Source: Caulobacter sp. UNC358MFTsu5.1 (GTDB lineage Bacteria > Pseudomonadota > Alphaproteobacteria > Caulobacterales > Caulobacteraceae). Taken from it: a stretch of 64,000 nt of DNA. The notes under the pieces are model-generated. The model worked only from the letters and a program-made list of their open reading frames with translations. It was not told the origin of the DNA and made no database searches. The stretch spans positions 124,001 to 188,000 of the forward strand of contig NZ_JONW01000013.1 in assembly GCF_000712075.1 (NCBI RefSeq). The letters run 5' to 3'. Positions 16,929 to 26,170 of this stretch are shown one piece after another. The position numbers and the translations under genes are program-made. Positions within the stretch are counted from its first letter, which is position 1. Each line of letters begins with the position of its first letter.

Positions 16929-18254
16929 TTGGCGGTGAACGCCCGAATCCTGATCGTGGCGCGCGACGATGCTCGCGCCGGGCCGCTGTCCGAAGGGCTC
17001 GACAAGCTCGGCTGGCGGACCATCACCGCGCGCGGCCCCTACGCCGCCCTCGCCGCCCTGGGCGACCTGAACATCGAGGCCGTGATCGTCGACCTGGAGA
17101 GCGCCGGTCCCGACGCCCATTCCCTGTCTCGCCGCCTGAAGGCCGCGGTGGCCCCGCGCCGCCTGCCGGTCATCGCCATCGGCGAGCCGGGGACCGAGGC
17201 CAACCACCAGGCCTTCGACCTGACCCTGTCGCCGCCCCTGCATCCCAGCCAGGCCGTGCTGCGCCTGGAGAGCCTGGTCCGCACCGCCATCGCCGAGGAG
17301 GAGTTCGAGCTCCGCCTGGCTACCTTCGGCGATCGCGGCCGGCGGCTGGACCTGCCCGAGCCCCAGGCCGAGCCGTTCCGCATCCTGGCCATCGGCGAGC
17401 CGGCCCCGCAGTTCCTGGCCCTGTCCAACGCCCTGACCCGCAGCGGGGCCGACGTGGTCGGCGCCTTCACCGCCTATACGGCCTTCGACTATCTGCACGA
17501 GCGCGCCTTCGACGCGGTGGTGCTGTGGGCCGGCGACAATCAGCAGGAAGCCCTATCGATCGCGGCGGGTATGCGACGCAACACCCGCCTCTTCCACATC
17601 CCGGCCCTGCTGTACCTGAAGGCCGAGAGCTACGTGACCATGTCGGACGCCTTCCATCGCGGGGTGTCCGACGTCGCCTCGCCGGAGACGGCCGAGATCG
17701 AGACCGCCAAGCGGGTCATCGAGCTGGCCCGCAACTATCGCCGGGGCGAAGCCATCCGCGGCGCCCTGGAGAAGGCCCGCAGCTCGGGCCTGATGGACGC
17801 CGCCACCGGCCTGTTCACCCGCGACCTGTTCGCCGCCCACCTGGTGCGCCTGGCCACCGCCGCCCGCGAACGGGCCCGGCCGCTGTCGATCTGCGTGCTG
17901 CGGGTGGCCGACAAGCCCGACACCGTCTGGGCCCGCAAGAACGGCTGGCTGGACCGCGCCATCCCGCAGATCGGCTCGATGGTCGGCCGTCTGGTCCGCG
18001 TCGAGGACACCGCCGCCCGCCTGGCGCCCGAGGTCTTCGCCCTGGCCCTGCCCGCCACCAACGCGGCCGCTGGACGGGCCGCCGCCGAGCGGATCGCCGC
18101 GGTGATCGGCTGCACCGCCTTCGACGCCGGCGACGACCGTCCGCCGTTCGTCTGCGAGTTCGACATCGGCGTGGCCCAGATCGAGGCCGGCGAGAGCGCG
18201 GTCCACGCCCTGGAACGCGCCGCCGCCCAGGCCCTGCAGCGCCACTCCGCGTAA
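16929..18254 (+). CDS. popA: PopA: c-di-GMP effector with two receiver domains and degenerate GGDEF
   Basis: The protein has about 441 residues: receiver 1 (about 5-120) with Asp55 in AVIVDLES, a second receiver (about 150-265) lacking the phosphoacceptor (AVVLWAGD), and a GGDEF-like domain (about 285-440). The active site reads APEVF instead of GGEEF, so it should not make c-di-GMP. The inhibitory I-site RVED sits exactly five residues before it, so it should still bind the ligand. Starting at the TTG (GGAGG 6 bases upstream) puts the key residues at D55 and R357, matching the published Caulobacter PopA numbering as I recall it. In Caulobacter, PopA moves to the old pole and helps RcdA and ClpXP degrade CtrA at S-phase entry. 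A GTG six bases later is the alternative start. Confidence 0.92.
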   Translation: MAVNARILIVARDDARAGPLSEGLDKLGWRTITARGPYAALAALGDLNIEAVIVDLESAGPDAHSLSRRLKAAVAPRRLPVIAIGEPGTEANHQAFDLTLSPPLHPSQAVLRLESLVRTAIAEEEFELRLATFGDRGRRLDLPEPQAEPFRILAIGEPAPQFLALSNALTRSGADVVGAFTAYTAFDYLHERAFDAVVLWAGDNQQEALSIAAGMRRNTRLFHIPALLYLKAESYVTMSDAFHRGVSDVASPETAEIETAKRVIELARNYRRGEAIRGALEKARSSGLMDAATGLFTRDLFAAHLVRLATAARERARPLSICVLRVADKPDTVWARKNGWLDRAIPQIGSMVGRLVRVEDTAARLAPEVFALALPATNAAAGRAAAERIAAVIGCTAFDAGDDRPPFVCEFDIGVAQIEAGESAVHALERAAAQALQRHSA

Positions 18255-18266
18255 GAGGAAACCTCC

Positions 18267-18911
18267 ATGGGCCAGCCGTTGCTGATCGACCTCGTCGCCG
18301 ACGTCGTCTGCCCCTGGTGCTATCTGGGCTGGCGTCGCGTGAAGTCGGCCCTGGCCCTGCGTCCGGACGTCGAGCCGCTGGTCGTCTGGCGGCCCTACCA
18401 GCTGGACCCGAGCCTTCCCGAGGAAGGTGTTGACCGCAAAGCCTATATGGCCGGCAAGTTCAAGGACGCCCTGAAGCTGAAGGCCGTGCATACCGCCCTG
18501 GTCGAGGCCGGGGCCGAGGAAGGCATCGTCTTCGACTTCGACGCCATCGCCCTGTCGCCCAACACCAGCGCCGCCCACCGGCTGATCCGCTGGGCGCATG
18601 GGGCGGGCAGGCAGGACGCCGTGGTCGAGGCCCTGTTCGCCGCCTATTTCACGGAAGGCCGCGACATCGGCGATCCCGTGGTGCTGGCGCAGATCGGCGA
18701 GGCGGCGGGCATGGACCCGGTGTTGATCCTGAAACTGCTGTCCGAAGGCGCCGACAAGGACGTGATCGCCCGCGAGCACGCCATGGCCGTCCAGGGCGGC
18801 GTCACCGGCGTGCCGTTCGTGATCTTCGGCGGCAAGCTGGCGGTGGTCGGCGCCGAGAGCCCGGAGAATATCGCCGAGGCCATCGACAAGGCCCTTGAAC
18901 AAACGGCCTAG
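18267..18911 (+). CDS. DsbA-family oxidoreductase (FrnE-like)
   Basis: The 214-residue protein has the thioredoxin-fold active site VVCPWCYLGWRR near residue 15-19, the conserved ALSPNTSAAHRLIRWA helix insert and the cis-Pro loop GGVTGVPFVIFGGK. It has no signal peptide, so it is cytoplasmic, as are the FrnE/2-hydroxychromene-2-carboxylate isomerase-like members of the DsbA superfamily. The start at 18267 follows AGAGGAAACCTCC and lies 12 bases after popA, so it may share the popA transcript. Substrates are unknown. Confidence 0.9.
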   Translation: MGQPLLIDLVADVVCPWCYLGWRRVKSALALRPDVEPLVVWRPYQLDPSLPEEGVDRKAYMAGKFKDALKLKAVHTALVEAGAEEGIVFDFDAIALSPNTSAAHRLIRWAHGAGRQDAVVEALFAAYFTEGRDIGDPVVLAQIGEAAGMDPVLILKLLSEGADKDVIAREHAMAVQGGVTGVPFVIFGGKLAVVGAESPENIAEAIDKALEQTA

Positions 18912-18968
18912 CTCGACAATCTCCCCGGCGGAAACCGCGTTGTCAGCGGTCTTTTTCGGGGGCGTCTC

Positions 18969-19484
18969 ATGAACCATTCCAGCATCCAGATGGCGATCAC
19001 CATCGCCGTCGTCGCCGTGATCTTCGCGTTGCGGTTCCGCGGCATGACCCGCGAACGGCCGTTCAAGCTGGAGCTGATCTGGATCATGCCCGCCCTGCTG
19101 GTCGCGGCCATGGTCGCGGTCCTGCTGCAGTTCCCGCCCCACGGCCTGGACTGGGCCTGGCTGGCGGCGATCTTCGCGGTGGGGGCGGCGATCGGCTGGT
19201 GGCGCGGCAAGCTGATGCCGATCGCCATCGATCCCGAGACCCACGTGCTGAACATCAAGCCGTCGCCGGCGGCGATCCTGTTCCTGCTGGGCCTGTTCGT
19301 CGTCCGCTTCGCCCTGCGCGCCCTGATCGAGAGCGAGGCCTCGGCCTGGCACGTCAGCGCCTCCCTGATCACCGACGGCTTCATCGTGCTGGGCGTGGGC
19401 CTGCTGGCCGTGTCGCGGGTGGAGATGGGCCTGCGGGCCTGGGGCCTGCTGCGCGAGGCGCGGGCGGCGAAGGCGGCGGCTTGA
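18969..19484 (+). CDS. Multi-pass membrane protein, DUF1453/CcdC-like
   Basis: The 171-residue protein has about five hydrophobic segments, including MAITIAVVAVIFALRF at the N terminus, AIFAVGAAIGWWRGKLMPI in the middle and FIVLGVGLLAVSRVEMGLRA near the C terminus. The pattern GWWRGK-x-MPI-x-ID resembles the CcdC/DUF1453 family of small bacterial membrane proteins, whose role is not settled. It follows the DsbA-like gene by about 57 bases on the same strand. The function is unknown. Confidence 0.75.
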   Translation: MNHSSIQMAITIAVVAVIFALRFRGMTRERPFKLELIWIMPALLVAAMVAVLLQFPPHGLDWAWLAAIFAVGAAIGWWRGKLMPIAIDPETHVLNIKPSPAAILFLLGLFVVRFALRALIESEASAWHVSASLITDGFIVLGVGLLAVSRVEMGLRAWGLLREARAAKAAA

Positions 19485-19496
19485 GCGTTTCAAGCC

Positions 19497-19574
19497 GGGG
19501 ACATGCCCTCGCGGCGTGTCCCCATCGGCATTCACTGAGCCGAGACCTGGGGACACGCGCATGCGCATGTCCCC
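19497..19574. repeat. 78-bp double-hairpin intergenic repeat, copy 1
   Basis: Two hairpins, each bounded by GGGGACA and TGTCCCC (19497-19523 and 19549-19574), flank a 25-base linker containing GGCATTCAC and GAGCC. A second copy with the same layout and a closely similar 25-base linker is at 32367-32444. It lies between two convergent genes, where it could also act as a bidirectional transcription end. Confidence 0.85.
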
Positions 19575-19583
19575 GTCGGCGCG

Positions 19584-19976
19584 TCACCCCTCCAGCGTCG
19601 TCTTCATCGCCGCGCAGCCCAGGTCCATGAAGCCCGCCACCCGCTCGGCCGCGTCGTGCGGTAGGATGTCGGCGGTCCAGACGATGCGGCTGCCGGGGCC
19701 CTCGTCCAGCACCTGCATGGCGCCGTTGTGGTGGCTCAGCAGCTGACTGCCGACCACCGACCAGACCAGGCGGCGGGTCTCGTCGTCGACCGCGACGATC
19801 AGCTCCCGGGCCACCAGGCCGCCGGCGAAGGTGACGGTCCGGGCCCCCTCCTCCACCTGGCAGTCGGTCAGCACGCCGGGACACAGGCGCTGATGGACGC
19901 GGCCCCAGTCGCGCACCGCGTCCCACACCTGGGCGGGCGCGACGGCGACATCGACGGACTTGGTGACGGCAGCCAT
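19584..19976 (-). CDS. SRPBCC-family protein (START-like fold)
   Basis: The 130-residue protein from the ATG at 19976 (AGGAGGAG upstream) has the polyketide-cyclase/START-like pattern: KSVDVAVAPAQVWDAVRDWG at the N terminus, GLVARELIVAVDDETRRLVW in the middle and the C-terminal helix AGFMDLGCAAMKTTLEG. Such helix-grip proteins bind hydrophobic ligands; the ligand cannot be read from the sequence. The ORF extends further upstream, but the added sequence is not conserved-looking. It is divergent from the autotransporter gene. Confidence 0.88.
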   Translation of the reverse strand: MAAVTKSVDVAVAPAQVWDAVRDWGRVHQRLCPGVLTDCQVEEGARTVTFAGGLVARELIVAVDDETRRLVWSVVGSQLLSHHNGAMQVLDEGPGSRIVWTADILPHDAAERVAGFMDLGCAAMKTTLEG

Positions 19977-20154
19977 GGGAAAACTCCTCCTGAGGTTTCC
20001 CCGACCCTGGCAAATCCGCGTCGGCCTGGCTGGCGGGATCCGGACCCGGTCGTCGCGGCCGAGGGCCGGTCGATCAAGAAAATAAGCAAGCCCAACCGAT
20101 CCCCCGTAGTATGACACCCTTAAGTTGTCTCTTGGCGAGCGCAGGAGAACTGTT

Positions 20155-22629
20155 GTGCGGACGACATCTTCACGACACCTGAAGGTCCTACTGTTGGGAT
20201 GTGCAGCAGCGGTGTCGGTTTGCGCTTCGCCGGCGCGGGCCCAGACGTACGTCTATCAGGACGGCCAGGTCGATCCTTTCGGTCCTATCGTTTTGACCCA
20301 GGACAGCTCCCTCGTCGTCTCAGCGGAAGCGGCGTCGGCGACCCAATCCAGCCCGATCAGCGGTCCCTTCGGCATATCCAAGGGCGGCGCCGGTACGCTC
20401 GTCCTGACGGGCGCCAATACCTACACCGGGCGGACGGACATTAGCGGGACCCTTGCCCTCGGAAACGGAGGAGTCACCGGCTCGATCGCGAACACGAGCT
20501 TGATCTTCAGTAATGGCGTTCTGCAGTTCAACAGGTCCGACCGGCTCGTCGTCGCGACGGAGATGCGGGGGGCGGGAAACATTTGGCAAATCGGCTCCGG
20601 CGTCACCGTGCTGACGAACGACAACGTCTTCGCCACCGGCGGTGTGGTCATCCAGAACGGCGTGCTTCAGTTCGGCGATGGCGGGACGACGGGAGCGTTC
20701 CCCGGACGCCTGCTCAGCAACATCGTGACCCAGGGGTCGGGTGTGCTTGCGATCAACCATTCCAATGATTTCCAGTTGGTCCGGAGCGTCATCGGTTCAG
20801 GATCGTTGCACCAGGACGGTACGGGCACGACGATCATCAGTGGCGACAACACCTACACCGGCGGCACGGTGATCTCCGCCGGGGCGTTGCAGATCGGTCG
20901 TGGCGGCGCAGGCAGCATTGTCGGCAATGTAGTCGACAACGCGACGCTGATTTTCGCGAGCGGCGGTCGCGCCAATTTCGACGGTGTCATTTCCGGCACG
21001 GGCCAGGTGATCAAGCGCGACCCGTCCGAGCTGACATTGACGGGGGCCAGCACCTATACCGGGCCGACGATCATCGAAGAGGGCCGGCTGATCGTGAACG
21101 GCTCGCTTGTATCCACGGTCACCGTCAACCCGTCGGGAAGGCTCAGCGGATCAGGTTCGGTGGGCAGTGCGATCGTTCATGGCGCGCTGGCGCCGGGCAA
21201 TCCCGTCGTCGCGGACGTCTTCACGATCAATGGTCCGCTCACCTTCGGCGCGGACGGCGTCTACATCGTTGATGTCGTGACCGCGGGCGCCGATCGGGTC
21301 AATGTCGGCGGTGTCGCCAGCCTGGCCGGAACCCTGCGTCTCCTCCCCGCGGTCGGACCTTATACCGGCGCCGTCTCCTATACGCTCCTGTCCGCCACCG
21401 GTGGCCGGACGGGAAAGTTCGGCACGGTCGAAACCCAGGGCTCGTTTGGCCCCGACGTCCGGTGGTTCATCGCCTACACCGCCAATTCGGTAGTGCTGAA
21501 CGTGCTGCCGGATGACCTGTCTTTGCTCCTTGAGCAGGGGGCCACTACGCAGAACGAACGCAATGTCGCGGTCGGCATAGATCGCGCTGTCGCCGCCGGC
21601 GGCGATCCCTCGCCGTTCTTCGCCCTGTACAGCCAGCCCAGCGGCGCCTTGGGTCCGGCCCTGGCGAGCCTGTCTGGGGAAATCCATGTGGCGACCGCGT
21701 CCTCGGTCGCGCCTGTCGCCGAGCAATTCCTGGGCGTCATGTTGGATCCCTTCGCCGCCGACGGCCGCCGCGTCACCCGCGACGAACGCGGTCTGATCCT
21801 CTGGGGCGCGGCGTTTGGGTCGACCGGTCGCAGCGACGGGGACGTCTCGGGCGTCGGATCCACCCATGGCGATAGTCACGACGGCCAACTGGCTTTCGGC
21901 GTCGATATTCATCCGAACGCCAACGCGCTGTTCGGCGCCGCGATCGCGGCCGGCACAAACGATCTGTCCTTGGCCCGGGATCAGGGGCGCGCCAAGTCCG
22001 ACACGCTGGAATTTGGGGTCTATGGCCTTGGCCGGATCGGCAAACTCTACCTCGCCGGCGCCGTCAGCCATGGCGTGTTCGACACGGATACGCATCGGGC
22101 TATTCCGGTGTTCAGCCTGTCGGACGTTTCGGCCAAGTACGATCTGAAGGCCTGGAGCGCACAACTGGATGCGTCCATTGCCGTCATCCAAGGCAAGGCC
22201 GGCGCCCTCGCGCCGATCGCGAGCCTGCGATGGGTGTCGGTCGAAAGCCCCGACATCAAGGAAGAGGCGACCGTGACGGAAACCGTGCTTCAGGTCGCGG
22301 GGCGCACGAGCGACAACGCGCGCGCCGAATTGGGTTTGAGGGCCACGACCGGAGAGCTGGTCGGCTCCGACAAAGTCGCGGGCTTCGTTCAAGCGGGATG
22401 GGGATACTATCTCGAACGGGACCGCGCCATGACCGCGCGGTTCATCGGCCTGCCGGGTTCGGACATGACGATCCTGGGTTCAAGGCCGCCTCGCAATGTC
22501 GCCCTAATCGCCGGTGGGCTCGATCTGAAGCTCGGGGCGGGGACCACCGTGTCGGCTGGAGCCGACGGTGAAGTCGGGTCCGGCTTCAACCGCGTGTCCG
22601 GCTGGGTGCGGCTGCGAGCGGCCTTCTAG
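20155..22629 (+). CDS. Autotransporter (type V secreted) with PATR repeats and C-terminal beta-barrel
   Basis: From the GTG at 20155 (AGGAGA seven bases upstream) the protein has 824 residues. A signal peptide ends in ASPARA near residue 29. The passenger contains at least three passenger-associated transport repeats (GAGTLVLTGANTYTGRT, GTGTTIISGDNTYTGGT, LTLTGASTYTGPTIIEEGRL), predicted to form a beta-helix. From about residue 545 a porin-like autotransporter barrel follows, ending in the aromatic terminus RLRAAF. The barrel inserts in the outer membrane and exports the passenger; its biological role is unknown. Third codon positions are visibly less GC-rich than in neighbouring genes, suggesting transfer or relaxed codon choice. 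The last bases overlap the convergent mfd stop codon. Confidence 0.92.
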   Translation: MRTTSSRHLKVLLLGCAAAVSVCASPARAQTYVYQDGQVDPFGPIVLTQDSSLVVSAEAASATQSSPISGPFGISKGGAGTLVLTGANTYTGRTDISGTLALGNGGVTGSIANTSLIFSNGVLQFNRSDRLVVATEMRGAGNIWQIGSGVTVLTNDNVFATGGVVIQNGVLQFGDGGTTGAFPGRLLSNIVTQGSGVLAINHSNDFQLVRSVIGSGSLHQDGTGTTIISGDNTYTGGTVISAGALQIGRGGAGSIVGNVVDNATLIFASGGRANFDGVISGTGQVIKRDPSELTLTGASTYTGPTIIEEGRLIVNGSLVSTVTVNPSGRLSGSGSVGSAIVHGALAPGNPVVADVFTINGPLTFGADGVYIVDVVTAGADRVNVGGVASLAGTLRLLPAVGPYTGAVSYTLLSATGGRTGKFGTVETQGSFGPDVRWFIAYTANSVVLNVLPDDLSLLLEQGATTQNERNVAVGIDRAVAAGGDPSPFFALYSQPSGALGPALASLSGEIHVATASSVAPVAEQFLGVMLDPFAADGRRVTRDERGLILWGAAFGSTGRSDGDVSGVGSTHGDSHDGQLAFGVDIHPNANALFGAAIAAGTNDLSLARDQGRAKSDTLEFGVYGLGRIGKLYLAGAVSHGVFDTDTHRAIPVFSLSDVSAKYDLKAWSAQLDASIAVIQGKAGALAPIASLRWVSVESPDIKEEATVTETVLQVAGRTSDNARAELGLRATTGELVGSDKVAGFVQAGWGYYLERDRAMTARFIGLPGSDMTILGSRPPRNVALIAGGLDLKLGAGTTVSAGADGEVGSGFNRVSGWVRLRAAF

Positions 22630-25600
22630 GCCTTCGCCAACTTCACCAGCTGCGACAGGATCTTCTCGGCCGCGTCCAGCCGCTGGGCCGGGGTGTCCCA
22701 CTCGCCCTTGATCACCACCTTCTGGTCGGGGCGCACCTTCCAGATCAGGCTGTTCTTGGACACGAACTGGACCAGGGCCAGCGGGTTGGCGAACTCGTCG
22801 TTGCGGAAGCTGGCCACCGCGCCCTTGGGACCGACGTCGATCTTGGCGACATTGGCCTCGCGGCACAGGCCCTTGATGGCGACCACCTTCAGCAGGCTGT
22901 CGGTCTCGGGCGGCAGCGGGCCGAAGCGGTCGATCAGCTCGGCGGCCAGGGCCTCGCGGTCGGCGGCCTTCTCGGCTTCCGACAGGCGGCGATAGAGCGA
23001 CAGACGCACGTTCAGGTCGGGCACGTAGTCGTCGGGGATCATCACGGCCGCGCCGGTGTTGATCTGCGGCGACCAGCCCCGGTCCTCCAGCAGGGCCTCG
23101 GCCCCCTGGCGCTCGCGCAGCTCGGCGACGGCGTCCTCCAGCATCTGCTGGTAGAGCTCGACCCCGATCTCCTTGATGTGGCCGCTCTGCTCGTCGCCCA
23201 GCAGGTTGCCGCCGCCGCGCTGGTCCAGGTCGTGGCTGGCCAGCTGGAAGCCGGCTCCCAGGCTGTCCAGCGACTGCAGGACCTTCAGGCGCTTCTCGGC
23301 CGACAAGGTGATCTGCTTCTCGGCCGGCGTGGTCAGGTAGGCGTAGGCCCGGGCCTTGGACCGCCCCACCCGGCCGCGGATCTGGTACAGCTGGGCCAGG
23401 CCGAACATGTCGGCGCGGTGGACGATCAGGGTGTTGGCCGAGGGGATGTCGAGCCCGCTTTCGACGATCGTCGTCGCGAGCAGCACGTCGTACTGGCCCT
23501 CGTAGAAGGCCGTCATCACGTCTTCCAGCTGGGTCGGGGCCATCTGGCCGTGACCGACCACGTACTTCACCTCGGGCACCTGGGTGCGGAGGAACTTCTC
23601 GATGTCCTCCAGGTCCTTGATGCGCGGCACCACGTAATAGGCCTGGCCGCCGCGATACTTCTCGCGCAGCAGGGCCTCGCGCAGGGTGACCGGGTCGAAC
23701 GGGCTGATGTAGGTGCGCACCGCCAGGCGATCGACGGGCGGGGTGGCGATGATCGACATCTCCCGGATGCCGCTGAGCGCCATCTGTAGGGTGCGCGGGA
23801 TCGGCGTGGCGGTCAGGGTCAGCATGTGCACGTCGGCGCGAAGCTCCTTGAGCTTCTCCTTGTGCTTGACCCCGAAGTGCTGCTCCTCGTCGACGATCAC
23901 CAGGCCCAGGTCCTTGAACGAGACCTGCTTGGAGAGCACCGCATGGGTGCCGACCACGATCTCGAACTGGCCGTTGGCCAGGCCCTCGCGGGTGTCGGAG
24001 GCCTCCTTGCCGGTGACCAGGCGCGACAGGCGGGTGACCTTGACCGGCCAGCCTTGGAAGCGGTCCTTGAAGGTCTTGTAGTGCTGGCGGGCCAGCAGCG
24101 TCGTCGGGCAGACCACGGCCACCTGCTTGCCGCTCATGGCCACCACGAAGGCCGCGCGCAGGGCGACCTCGGTCTTGCCGAAGCCCACGTCGCCGCAGAT
24201 CAGGCGATCCATGGGCTTGCCCGAGCCCAGATCCTCCAGCACGTCGTGGATGGCCGACAGCTGGTCGTCGGTCTCCTCGTAGGGGAAGCGGGCGCAGAAC
24301 TCGTCGAACACCCCGTGCGGCGGATCGGTCTCCTCGACCGACTTCAGCTGGCGGGCGGCGGCGATCTGGATCAGGCCCTCGGCCATGACCCGCAGGCGCT
24401 CCTTCGCCTTCGCCTTGCGGCCCTGCCAGGCCGCGCCGCCCAGCTTGTCCAGCTGGACGTTCTCGCCGTCGGTCCCGTAGCGGGTCAGGAGGTCGATGTT
24501 CTCGACCGGCAGGTAGAGCTTGGCCTCGCCGCCGTACAGCAGGTCCAGGCAGTCGTGCGGCGCGCCCTGGACATCGAGGGTCTTGAGGCCCTCGTAGCGG
24601 CCGATGCCGTGGTCGATGTGGACGACGAGATCGCCGGGCGTCAGGGCGCTGGCCTCGGCCAGGAAGTTGGCGGCGCGGCGCTTCTTGCGCGGCCGGGCCA
24701 GGCGGTCGCCCAGGATGTCGGTCTCGGAGACGACCGCCAGGCTGTCGGTCTCGAAACCGTTGTCCAGCGGCAGGACCACGCGCTGCGGGGTCTTGGGATC
24801 GTTGGCCTTGGCCGCCTGCCAGTAGGCGGCGTAGGGGATCTTCTTCAGGCCGTGGTCGGCCAGCATCGTGCCCAGGCGCTCGGACGAGCCCTCGGACCAC
24901 GAGGCGAACAGCACGCGCTTCCCCTCCCCGGCCAGCTTGCGGGCGTGGTCGGCGGTGGCTTCGAACAGGTTGACGCTGTCCTGGGCCCGCTCGGCGGCGA
25001 AGGTGCGGCCCAGCTTCGCGCCCAGGTCGACGACGTCCAGGCCCTGGGGCTGGAACGGCGTGAACTTGCGGTTGGGGCGGTCCTCCAGCGCCTGGTCCCA
25101 TTCCTGGGCGGTCAGGTAGAGGGCGTGCGGCTCCAGCGGACGATAGGCCGACTTGCGGTCGGCCGAGGCGCGGGCGTCGTAGGCGTCGGCGATCATCGCC
25201 AGGCGCTCGTCGCGGCTTTCCGTGACCTGGTGGTCGACGCCGACCAGGGCTCCGTCCGGCAGATAGTCGAACAGGGTCGCCATCCGCTCGTAGAACAGCG
25301 GCAGCCAGTGCTCCAGGCCGGCGCGGCGGCCGCCCTCGCTGATCGTGGCGTACAGCGGATCGTCGCCCGGCGCGCCGAACGCGCGGATGTAGCCGTTGCG
25401 GAACCGCGAGACGCCGTCCTTGTCCAGCAGGGCCTCGCTGACCGGCAGCAGCTGGATTTCCTTCAGCTGCTTGGTCGAGCGCTGGGTCTCGGGATCGAAG
25501 GCGCGGATGCTCTCCAGCGTGTCGCCGAACAGGTCCAGGCGCACCGGTTCCTCGGCGGCCGGCGGATAGACGTCGATCACCCCGCCGCGGATGGCGAATT

Positions 25601-26090
25601 CGCCGCGCTCGGAGACGGTGGAGGCGCGGCTGTAGCCGTTGATGGCGAAATAGCGTTCCAGGTCCGCCACATCGACGGAATTCCCGACCTTGGCCGAATA
25701 GCTGGCGCGCAGCAGGACGGCCTTCTCGGGCACCCGCTGCAGCAGGGCCGGCGCGGCCGTGACCAGCATGGCCGGCTTGTCCTTGCCCAGGCCCTCGGCC
25801 AGGCGGTGCAGCGTGGCCATCCGCGTCGCCGCCACCCCGGCCGACGGGCCGATGCGGTCATAGGGCAGGCAGTCCCACGAGGGGAACAGCACGGTCTCGA
25901 TCTCCGGCGCGAAGAACTTCAGGGCGTCGATGAAGGCGCTGGCCCGGGCGGTGTCGCGGGCCACGAAGGCGGTCAGGCCGCCGCGCGCCCGGGCGATGTC
26001 GGCCATCACCAGGGCGTCGAAGCCCTCCGGCGCGCCGGCCAGGGTCAGGCCTCCCGAGGCCTTGGCGATCTGTTTGGCGTCGTAGGCCAT
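22626..26090 (-). CDS. mfd: Transcription-repair coupling factor Mfd
   Basis: The 1154-residue protein contains, in order, the UvrB-like N-terminal modules (FPSWDCLPYDRIGPS), the RNA-polymerase interaction domain (LTPGDLVVHIDHGIGRYEGL), the RecG-like translocase and the C-terminal TRCF domain. The translocase shows Walker A GDVGFGKTEVA, the box VIVDEEQHFGVKHKEK and TATPIPRTLQMALSGI. Mfd removes stalled RNA polymerase at lesions and recruits UvrA. I took the ATG at 26090 (MAYDAKQ); a TTG-like extension upstream is not supported. sdhE lies upstream on the same strand, separated by a 127-bp repeat. Confidence 0.97.
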   Translation of the reverse strand: MAYDAKQIAKASGGLTLAGAPEGFDALVMADIARARGGLTAFVARDTARASAFIDALKFFAPEIETVLFPSWDCLPYDRIGPSAGVAATRMATLHRLAEGLGKDKPAMLVTAAPALLQRVPEKAVLLRASYSAKVGNSVDVADLERYFAINGYSRASTVSERGEFAIRGGVIDVYPPAAEEPVRLDLFGDTLESIRAFDPETQRSTKQLKEIQLLPVSEALLDKDGVSRFRNGYIRAFGAPGDDPLYATISEGGRRAGLEHWLPLFYERMATLFDYLPDGALVGVDHQVTESRDERLAMIADAYDARASADRKSAYRPLEPHALYLTAQEWDQALEDRPNRKFTPFQPQGLDVVDLGAKLGRTFAAERAQDSVNLFEATADHARKLAGEGKRVLFASWSEGSSERLGTMLADHGLKKIPYAAYWQAAKANDPKTPQRVVLPLDNGFETDSLAVVSETDILGDRLARPRKKRRAANFLAEASALTPGDLVVHIDHGIGRYEGLKTLDVQGAPHDCLDLLYGGEAKLYLPVENIDLLTRYGTDGENVQLDKLGGAAWQGRKAKAKERLRVMAEGLIQIAAARQLKSVEETDPPHGVFDEFCARFPYEETDDQLSAIHDVLEDLGSGKPMDRLICGDVGFGKTEVALRAAFVVAMSGKQVAVVCPTTLLARQHYKTFKDRFQGWPVKVTRLSRLVTGKEASDTREGLANGQFEIVVGTHAVLSKQVSFKDLGLVIVDEEQHFGVKHKEKLKELRADVHMLTLTATPIPRTLQMALSGIREMSIIATPPVDRLAVRTYISPFDPVTLREALLREKYRGGQAYYVVPRIKDLEDIEKFLRTQVPEVKYVVGHGQMAPTQLEDVMTAFYEGQYDVLLATTIVESGLDIPSANTLIVHRADMFGLAQLYQIRGRVGRSKARAYAYLTTPAEKQITLSAEKRLKVLQSLDSLGAGFQLASHDLDQRGGGNLLGDEQSGHIKEIGVELYQQMLEDAVAELRERQGAEALLEDRGWSPQINTGAAVMIPDDYVPDLNVRLSLYRRLSEAEKAADREALAAELIDRFGPLPPETDSLLKVVAIKGLCREANVAKIDVGPKGAVASFRNDEFANPLALVQFVSKNSLIWKVRPDQKVVIKGEWDTPAQRLDAAEKILSQLVKLAKA

Positions 26091-26170
26091 GGGGACTCTT
26101 CGAAGACTGGTCAGCGACAACGTGCTGACGATGATGTTGTTACCAAGATCGCGCTCGGGACTTTCAACCC

